A stretch of DNA of 64,000 nt from Hirsutella rhossiliensis (Eukaryota > Ascomycota > Sordariomycetes > Hypocreales > Ophiocordycipitaceae): positions 3,782,001 through 3,846,000 of the forward strand of contig NW_025408668.1 of NCBI RefSeq assembly GCF_020360975.1, in the 5' to 3' direction. Below are positions 56,623-64,000 of the stretch, one piece after another. Within the stretch, counting starts at the first letter, position 1; each line of letters begins with the position of its first letter. The notes under the pieces are model-generated. The model saw only the letters and a list, made by a program, of their open reading frames with translations, was not told the origin of the DNA and did no database searches. The position numbers were made by a program, and so were the translations under genes.

Positions 56623-57158
56623 GTTTCTATATAGAAGGTCGCGGCTAGAGCCGATAATAGGTCCCGTAAAGGAGATAATAAGTTATATCGTTAGGAAGGC
56701 ATCCGCTAAGCTAAGGGTACGAGGGACGACTCTATAGTAATCGTTAGGGAGGGTAGTAGCGACTAAGAGGCTGGGGGCATAGACCTATAGCTAGTAGCTA
56801 TAATCGCGGATAATAAGCGCGGGGATAGTATATTTTATAATATTATTATAGTCTAACTCTAAGCTATTACGTCGCTCGATTTCCTACGTAAAGGTAAAGG
56901 GATAAATATAACCGACTATAAAAAACCATTGCTCGGTCTATTTAAAGGGGATTATCTATTAGTTATATATAGAAATATTAAGGCTAAAGAAGATATAGGT
57001 CGATAGATCGTTAGTATTTAACTAGATTACCGTATACTCTAAAGTCGATAGCTATAAGGGTATAAAAAGGAAGACCCTTACTAGGGTTTTTACGTTAAGC
57101 CTATTAATATAATGCTTATTCTAGTAAGCGAACCTAGATAGGTAGCCGGGCTAGATAA
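56623..57158. other. RIP-mutated host segment between gypsy-2 and copia-1
   Basis: No gene recognised. It begins with gtttc (right target site of gypsy-2) and ends with GATAA (left target site of copia-1). Some CpA/TpG survive near 56770-56790. Confidence 0.45.
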
Positions 57159-57616
57159 TGTCGCGAAGCGTGGCCTGATTTCGTAGTTCTCGAAGATATC
57201 CCTTAGCAAGAGGGACCAAGGAAGCTAGAAACACCCGGTGTAGAAGAAGGAGCCGAGAAGAGGTGCAGAAAGGAGGGTGGGGGCATAAGGGAAAGCATAA
57301 AGTAGCGAGAGATAAGACAGATATGCCGGAAACGGCTATAAAGGAAGGAAAAAACCGGCAAAAAGCTCGGTAGTTAAAAGGACATTAGTGGCTTCTTTAA
57401 GCAGGATCTTCTTTGTTAATTGAGATGCTAGACGGGTATAAATAGGGGCGTTAGATAGAGGAAAGAAGGACAATTAAGGCAATACAACAATCACTCCCCT
57501 ACTATAATTGCTGCCCCCGTAAGATTCAAACATCTCTGCCCTGCCTATCCGACCCCTTACTTCTAATTTTACCTTCGTGCATTTTATATATACTTCTCGC
57601 ATCTCTCTACGCGAGA
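57159..57616 (+). repeat. Copia-1 5' LTR (458 bp)
   Basis: Unmutated tgtcgcgaagcg start. It ends cgcgaga before the primer site. Near-identical to 62973-63430. Confidence 0.95.
57437..57444 (+). promoter_or_regulatory. TATA box of copia-1 5' LTR
   Basis: tataaata, 278 bp into the LTR; the same box at the same offset occurs in the 3' LTR (63251-63258). This position is typical for the Pol II promoter in copia U3. Confidence 0.7.
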
Positions 57617-57630
57617 GTTATAAGCCCGGG
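57617..57630 (+). other. Copia-1 primer binding site (initiator-Met tRNA half type)
   Basis: gttataagcccgg follows the 5' LTR directly. With one G to A change it is complementary to the anticodon arm of eukaryotic initiator Met-tRNA (cgggctcataa), the primer type known for copia. Copia-2 has gttataagcc at the same place. Confidence 0.65.
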
Positions 57631-57799
57631 AGGAATAGTATTCCTATACCTTCCGGCTGCTGCAAAAGGCACCCTTCTTGTATCCCTCGTGGCTCCCTTT
57701 TACCCCTCTTACTAGAAAAGCCGATTTTTAACCGACTTTTCTGCCCCCTCTTTCCGCAACGATAATAAAAATCGACTCCTCTACCGTCCCTACGGTCCG

Positions 57800-60700
57800 T
57801 AGGACGATTCTTATAGAGCCCTAAGATTGGGATAAGTAGGTAAAGGAGCTACGGGCTCGTATAGATAGAACCATCCACAATTTAGTCTTCTCTAATAAGC
57901 AGGACCCTCTCGAGCCCCCTCTTCGTCCTAGGGCAACGGACTTTGCAGAGGGAGCTACCCTCTTCTCTGAGCTAACCTCTGTATAACAGAGAGCTTTTTC
58001 TGCTGCCTTAGGCGACTACGAGAGTCACCGAAAGGAATACCTTTACGAGACGAAGTTGCTAACGGCTGCTCGTACGGCGATAACGGAATCCGTTAGTGCC
58101 GCAAAGCTAATCTCTTCGAGAGGAAGAGACTCCTAGGCAGTGGCTTTTAAAGCTCGAGACCTCAACAGCTCCCTTAAGAGGTTATATAACTAACCGTATT
58201 AGGAAGACCTATACGGCCCACCTAGGAGCCTTTTCTGCTAGGAACCTACTAGCTTCTTCGTGGCTAGCTAAGTAGGAAGAAATCCTCGAGGAAGCTAACT
58301 AATACTTCCTCATAGAAGCTCTTTCCGGCTAGTGGCTACGGGATATATCTCTGCTAATAAAGCCTATTAGTAACGGTTACTCGACTATCTTCGAGAAGCT
58401 AGCCGGAACTAGACGAAGAGGCTGCTAGAGTACAACAGCAAGCAGTCTTATTCCTTCGTGGCCAGCACTTGACCTAGACGGCTCGACCTGCAGCTGCTGC
58501 AGCCCTTGCTGCTGCGGCTCCCGCTGCTGCTGTTGCGGCTGTTGCTCCTTCGGCTCTACCTCCCTCGAGAGCATCAACACTATCTTCAACGGCTGCCGTA
58601 GGCCCGGCCCCGGCTCCACCTCTTGCTCCGGGCCCGGCCCCGGTCCCGTCAGTCAGACCGGCCCGACTAGTCCCCTAATAGACCTTTCAGTCCGTTAGTC
58701 GAAAAATCAGGGAACTAGTCGAAATCGAACCTCTTCGTTAAAATCAGCAATAAGGGGTAAAAAGGGGGGGTTTTCAAGCAGACCTTCCGGACCGGGATAA
58801 GGATTCCTCGAAGAAATAAACGAGAAGGAATCGACCTACCTACTAAGCATGCAAAAAGCCCTATCGGCTAGAAGACTGCTAGTAGGTCTTCGAGGAAAAC
58901 CGACCCAAAGGAGTTAACCCTTTAAAGAGGCTACGAGAAATAGTACAACAATCTCTTAAGGAGGACCCCTCGTTGTAGAAGAAGATAGACGAGATTCGGG
59001 TTACTAAGAAATAGCAACTAATAACGCCGCTGCCCTTATTCGAGCCGCAAATTCGAGGAAAAATCGTTGGTATAGCAAATCCGGCATTCGTCTTCCCCAC
59101 GGATTAGCAAGACCAACCGTTAGGACCCTCCGACTATCCCCTACGAAAATCAGCTATCCTTAACTCTAGTACGTCCCTCGATATCTGCAATACACTCTTA
59201 CGATTCCGGTCCTTTAAGAAGGCACGAAAGGAATATCTTATTGCCAGGGAATTAACCGTACGGATAGAGGGATACGGAAGGGTAAATTTTACGATAAAAT
59301 TACCTAACGGATCTATACGAATTCTTCGAAGAAAAAGGGTAGCTTTTTGCCCTCGATTTTTAACGAGCCTGATTTCCTTCCGCCTTCTTTAAGAGGAAGG
59401 AATCTTCTAGGATATAACGTCTAAGCCTACGAGGCTAGTCTAAAAGAATCAGACTATTAGGCTTATCGAGGAAAAATTCGGTTAATTTATTCTCGAATTC
59501 CGACCTATCCTTAGGAAGGAACCTCTCGAGAAGACAGCTTTCCCTGCTAGGAATAGGTCTACTATAAAGGACCCTCTACCGGCAGCCTAAGGAGACGGCA
59601 TTCTTTGGCACGCACGACTTAGTCACCCGGGCCCCCTAGCTTTATATAAACTAGGTCAACAACAAGGCGTACGAATAAGGGGCCCAAAGACCGTCGAATG
59701 CGAATATTGCGGCCAAGGGAAGACCAGGAGACGAATTTCTAGACGAACGCCTATACGGCCGGACCAGCCGTGTAAGGAAATTTAGGTCGACTGGACCGAC
59801 GTCTCTAGGGATCAGGAAAGCTTCGTTAGGGTAATGTTTTTTATAGACGCCTTTTTAGGGATGGTTTTCCCCTATTTCTTATAGACCTACCTAAGCAAGC
59901 ATAACTAGTCTGCCCTCTAGGACTTCGTTAACTAGATAAAATCCTACTTTGGCTACGAGGTAAAGAAGATACGGTCTAACGGAGAGCTATTTACGAAGGA
60001 TATCTTAAATTAGCTTCGAAAAAGGGGCATTTTACCCCTCCCGTTAGCACCGAATACCTAGGCCCAGAACGGAGGGGCAGAAAGATCAGGGGGTGCTGTG
60101 ATAGAAAGGGCCCGTACGATGAGACTTGCTGCAAAGCTTCTATACGACCTTTAGAGGGAAGTCGTTAAGACCGCCTATTACCTTCGGAACCGGACCCTAA
60201 GGGACCCTAGGGGACCAAGGGACTATAGGGACCAAGAGACCCTTTTTAAGACCTAAGGAATAGACTGGAAATCCCCCCTCGAGCTCTTTACGAAGAAGAG
60301 GGCCTCGCTAGCCCACCTTCGTGCCTACGGCTATAAGGCATACGCAATAACTACCGATGCATAGCTAAAAAGGAAGAAGAAAAGAAAGCTTAATCCTAGA
60401 GCCTTTATTAGTTACCTCGTTAGGTATAATTCTACGAATATCTTCCGGATCTAGATTCCTCTTCTACGGAAGGTTATTTCGACTAGGGATATGATTTTCG
60501 ACGAATCTAGCTTCTTCGACGGAAAGAAGGATCAACAACCCCTCTTACTTACACAACGTTAGCTAATTTAGAAGATCTAAATCCCCCCTTCCTAACAGTC
60601 TTAAGAAGAGGTCCTAGACGGGGAAACGGAAGAAGAAACCGACGTCGAAGTAGTCGAGGATAACGCCGACTTCGAAGAAGAGGAAGCTGCTAGATCAGAT

Positions 60701-62700
60701 GATCTAGACGAAGAAGGAGACTATAGGAAAGCAGTAGAGCTAGAATACGCCTACCTCCCTACGCCTCCTCTTACGGAATAAGAAGAAGATCTAGAAGCAG
60801 CTTTTTTAGTTAGTCTTCCCGTCTCGACCCCTAAGGGGGTAGGAAAGGCACCTCTCTCGAAGGATTACCCGGCTGCCTTTTTATCCCTACTTCGAGAAGC
60901 AAAGGAAGGTATAGGACCCGATACGAAAGAAGACTAGTTACTCCCCTATTTCGATCGTTTTTCCGACTTCTATCTAATGCCTATAGAAGACGGTTCCCAC
61001 GGAGCATTCATAGCAGGCCGGCTTTTTAAGCCTCTATCAGCAAGGAAGGTATACAAAAGAGACCTCCCGGACCCACTAGCAAACCAGAAGCAGCTAGAAA
61101 GACACCCGTTTAGAGACCAGTTTTTCTAGGCCTAGAAAGACCACCTAGCCTCATACGAAGAGATAGGGTCTTTCGAAGAAGTCCTTAAGGAAAAGGCAAG
61201 AGGAAAACAGGTCCTTAGCTGCAAGTAGGTCTTTATCTATAAGACTAATAAACACGGCTTCCTTTAAAAGTGCAAAGCCCGGCTAGTTATATACGGGAAC
61301 CAGCAGGAAAAAGGGGATCTTCCTACTAGGGCAACTACCCTAGCAGGGATGTCTTTTCGGACCCTTATAGCTATAGCAGCAGAATTCGACCTCGAACTCG
61401 ATTAGATAGATGCAGTCAACGCCTTTATTAACTGCCTACTCGAGGAAGAAGAAGTTATCTATATGCGCCCTCTACTAGGCTTCTAATAGCTAGGAAAGGT
61501 TCTACGGCTTAGGAAAGCTCTATACGGACTACGAAGATCACCCCTTCTTTAGCAATAGCATTTAATAGGTTCCCTCGAAGCCCTAGGCTTTAAGAAAGTC
61601 CCTTAGGAACCGTGTATAATGCAGAAGGGTAAAATCACGGTCTTCTTCTACGTCGATAACATTATCTAGGCCTACCTAAAAGAGGAAGAAGCTGCTGCTA
61701 GGGAGGCTATACGAGGCCTGCAATAAAGGTATAAGATAACTAGGCTAGGGGAGCTAAAGTGGTTCCTAGGGATACGAATCCTTCGGAATAGGTCCTAACG
61801 GACTATCTAGCTTACCTAGGACGCCTATATCGATAAGGTCGCTTATAAATTCCTCCCTAATTCCCTCGATAAGAAGCTTCCCTCTACGCCTATGTTAGAC
61901 GAAGAGCTTACCTGATCCGTCCTTTAAGCTAGGAGCAAGAGAAACACTAATATTAATAGAAGGTGGGCTCCCTGCTTTTTTTAGCTATTTCTACTAGACC
62001 GGATATCTCTTTTACGGTCTCCCGGCTAGCTAGGCATAACCAGAATCCTAGCCCTAGGCATTAAGAAGCAGTAGACAGAGCTATCCTTTATCTCTATTCA
62101 ACGAGATTACATGGTCTGCGCCTAGGAGGGCAGGGAAGGAAACAAGCTGCCGAAATCTTCCTCTGTTCGAGCGATTCGTCCTTTGCAGACAATTCCTTAG
62201 ATAAAAAGAGCTCATAAGGGTATATTATATCCCTTTTTAGAGGAACCATTGCATAGAAAGCTTCGAAGCAGGCTACCGTTACGACTTCTAGTACGGAGGC
62301 AGAGCTATTAGCTCTTTTAGAAGCGTTAAAAGAAGCGATTTTCCTTAGCCGGCTGCTAATATCGTTACGACTGCAAATTCCGACCCTATTAGCTATAGAA
62401 TGCGATAATACGCAGACTATACGAATTCTTACGGAAAACAGCAAGTTGTCGACCCGGCTACGGTATATCGATATCTACTAGCATTAGTTACGCTAAGAGG
62501 TCTAAAGGGGACTTATTTCCGTCCGTTGGGTTCTAACGGCATTAATAAAAGCCGACGGTCTTACGAAGCCCCTGCCGAAGCAGAAGCTAGCTATCTTTTT
62601 ATAGCAAATTAGGCTAGAAGACGTTCGAGAGAAGCTGTCCTTAGAAGCCCGCCTTGAGAGTCTACGAGAGGAGCTAATGGCCCGTACGAGAAGGTGACGT
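57800..62700 (+). pseudogene. Copia-1 Gag-Pol polyprotein, interrupted by RIP stops
   Basis: Gag with a Gln/Ala/Glu-rich part spans about 57800-59300. The integrase zinc region reads HARLSHPGPLALYKLG ... CEYCG (59605-59720). The integrase core has VDWTDVS (about 59790), NGELFTKD (about 59980) and QNGGAERSGG (about 60065-60095). RT begins with WVFIYKTNKHGF-like sequence near 61230, IDAVNAFINC near 61410, LRLRKALYGLRRSP near 61505 and FFYVDNII (YVDD with Asp to Asn) at about 61643. RNase H lies at 62050-62600. Stops are mostly TAG at Trp/Gln positions. Without them this would be one long copia reading frame. It needs reverse transcription in the cytoplasm, which this copy cannot support. Confidence 0.93.
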
Positions 62701-62949
62701 CTGCAGCCGAAGAAAAGGAAGAGGTTTTTCCCTTTAGAGGGCCCCCTATTTTGATTGGGTTTTTCCTTCTAAGAAGGCCCCTTTCTTATAGGACTTTCCT
62801 CTTTAGCCCTTTTCCTTAAGTAGGTCTAAAGAGCCTAGGGACCCGAAAGGGCCCCTGCTTTCCTCGAGTAAAGGGAGAAGTATAGAGCTAAGAACCTCCT
62901 CTATACGCTCACTAGCCCGAAGCCGTATTAGCTATGCCCTTACTATAAG

Positions 62950-62972
62950 GGCAGGCTATAGCTAAGGGGGTG
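62950..62972 (+). other. Copia-1 polypurine tract
   Basis: The purine run aagggggtg ends just before the 3' LTR. The same tract, preceded by the same gctata, borders the 3' LTR of copia-2. Confidence 0.8.
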
Positions 62973-63430
62973 TATCGCGAAGCGTGGCCTAATTTCGCAG
63001 TTCTCGAAGATATCCCTTAGCAAGAGGGACCAAGGAAGCTAGAAACACCCGGTGTAGAAGAAGGAGCCGAGAAGAGGTGTAGAAAGGAGGGTGGGGGCAT
63101 AAGGGAAAGCATAAAGTGGCGAGAGATAAGACGGATATGCCGGAAACGGCTGCAAAGGAAGGAAAAAACCGGCAAAAAGCTCGGTAGTTAAAGGGACATT
63201 AGTGGCTTCTTTAAGCAGGATCTTCTTTGTTAATTGAGATGCTAGACGGGTATAAATAGGGGCGTTGGATAGAGGAAAGAAGGATAATTAAGGCAATACA
63301 ACAATCACTCCCCTACTGCAATTGCTGCCCCCGCAAGATTCAAACATCTCTGCCCTGCCTGTCCGACCCCTTACTTCTAATTTCACCTTCGTGCATTTTA
63401 TATGCACTTCTCGCATCTCTCTACGCGAGA
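62973..63430 (+). repeat. Copia-1 3' LTR (458 bp)
   Basis: Begins tatcgcgaag, a TG to TA change relative to the 5' LTR. Followed directly by the right GATAA copy. Confidence 0.95.
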
Positions 63431-63435
63431 GATAA

Positions 63436-63874
63436 AGGCTATTATAGATATATCGGCGCTAGTAATTTTCTAGCTATTAAGAGGTTACCGTAGGGACTAG
63501 GGAGGATAAGGCATCGATATTTAGCTAGAGGGTCGATATCGTAAGGATATAGTAGATATAGTTAGCGTAGAAGTATAAAGGAGGGGGGGTTACGTAGAGT
63601 AGAGGTAGGCATCCTATAAGGTAGGTTTTCTTACTAGTTAAAAGAGGGTTCGCGGCTAGGGTAAGGGAGACTTAATAGTAGTGAGTAAATGCTCCCTTTT
63701 AATAGGTAATAGATCGGAAGTAGTAGTATATAGGAATTAGCTAGGAAAGATTTTAGAAGAGCCTTAACTATTTAGCCTAATAATCGTAAGTAACGTTAGT
63801 AGCTAAGGGTTAGAAGTTAAGCAGGGCAATAGTTATATTATAGGAAGTTAAAAGTTAGCGAATAGTAAGTATTA
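63436..63874. other. RIP-mutated host segment right of copia-1
   Basis: No gene recognised. It is the continuation of the segment at 47299-48752 and 56623-57158 after removing the two retrotransposons. Confidence 0.45.
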
Positions 63875-64000
63875 TCTTATAAAGAAAGCAAGGCAAAAGG
63901 TATAATTATTTTTAGGGTATATATATTCGCTTTATTATTACCTCCTATCTACTATACTATTCTCTTATTTATACCCGTCGTACTCTCTTCTTAAGTCTTC
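63875..64000 (-). repeat. Copia-2-family LTR, cut by the window edge
   Basis: tcttataaagaaagcaaggcaaaag followed by ggtataattatttttagggt matches the start of the copia-2 LTRs (41816 and 47032) for about 60 bp and then diverges moderately. It marks another copia element or solo LTR continuing to the right. Confidence 0.8.

Larger units (their letters stand above)
57159..63430 (+). mobile_element. Copia-1: Ty1/copia retrotransposon (6.3 kb), TSD GATAA, partly RIP-mutated
   Basis: LTRs of 458 bp at 57159-57616 and 62973-63430, flanked by the perfect duplication GATAA (57154-57158 and 63431-63435). They begin tgtcgcgaag and end ctctacgcgaga. Primer site (57617) and polypurine tract (just before 62973) are in place. 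RIP is intermediate: many CpA/TpG remain, the two LTRs differ at about 13 or more sites, mostly TpG or CpA against TpA. It is probably younger than its neighbours. Confidence 0.96.

Noticed and set aside
58425..58619. Gln-rich minus frame
   Set aside because: Antisense of the Ala/Pro-rich part of copia-1 Gag.
58879..59100. 73-codon minus frame
   Set aside because: Antisense of copia-1 Gag-Pol; the plus strand carries the recognisable protein.
62094..62444. 116-codon minus frame
   Set aside because: Antisense of the copia-1 RNase H region.
1..64000. CRISPR arrays, prokaryotic operons, Shine-Dalgarno sites, phage modules
   Set aside because: None seen; spliced gene, chromodomain retroelements and RIP all indicate a fungal nuclear genome.
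1..64000. Starship-type cargo element (captain recombinase)
   Set aside because: I looked for a tyrosine-recombinase (DUF3435-like) frame and saw none that I could support.

Overview
This is a transposon graveyard from a filamentous ascomycete (Pezizomycotina). The main evidence is a very strong repeat-induced point mutation (RIP) signature. Over most of 12.7-32.2 kb and 37.05-57.2 kb the dinucleotides CpA and TpG are almost absent and replaced by TpA, while CpG stays common. In these tracts almost every Gln or Trp codon of a recognisable protein has become TAG or TAA. Further support is a 3-exon gene with two 57-58 nt fungal introns and a set of typical fungal element families: pogo/Fot1-like, hAT and MULE DNA transposons, Ty3/gypsy with chromodomain, Ty1/copia and Tad-like LINEs. 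I see no intact host gene, no rRNA, no convincing functional tRNA and no prokaryotic features. RIP-mutated proteins were recognised by eye, treating TAG/TAA as former Gln/Trp codons; no alignment was run.

Layout, left side (1-12.5 kb, mostly not RIP-mutated): the end of a pogo-like transposase (1-300) with a TIR-like repeat; weakly structured DNA with an 85-bp dispersed repeat; a 153-bp MITE with an 8-bp target-site duplication (TSD); a full hAT element (3,895-6,846) with 18-bp TIRs and the perfect TSD ATCTTGAC, its transposase broken by frameshifts; a 3-exon rhodopsin-like (PTH11-type) membrane protein gene (7,628-8,846) hit by RIP only in its middle; a pogo-like element (9,405-11,267) with 43-bp TIRs; and the open C-terminal half of a MULE transposase (11,369-12,509).

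Middle (12.5-37 kb): a hAT fragment inserted into that MULE; a RasGEF N-domain fragment interrupted by a 236-bp solo LTR; a second hAT transposase; an 8.5-kb chromodomain gypsy element (17,823-26,356) carrying a nested 697-bp solo LTR; a MULE with 132-bp TIRs and TSD TAGATATA (26,369-29,254); a second MULE on the minus strand; a Tad-like LINE and an extra LINE 3' tail; then a small un-mutated island with an intact copy of the 236-bp LTR and a copia solo LTR with TSD TCAGC.

Right side (37-64 kb): a tRNA-like sequence; a LINE ORF1 with three zinc knuckles; an unrecognised degenerate frame (39.2-41.8 kb); a copia element (41,816-47,298, minus); a second chromodomain gypsy copy in inverted orientation (48,753-56,622, minus); a younger, only partly RIP-mutated copia element (57,159-63,430, plus); and the edge of another copia LTR.

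Nothing here looks like a new functional system. The value of the window is as a readable record of genome defence: mutated and unmutated copies of the same repeats lie side by side, perfect TSDs give insertion boundaries and order, and two host-type sequences (rhodopsin-like gene, RasGEF fragment) were caught up in the process.
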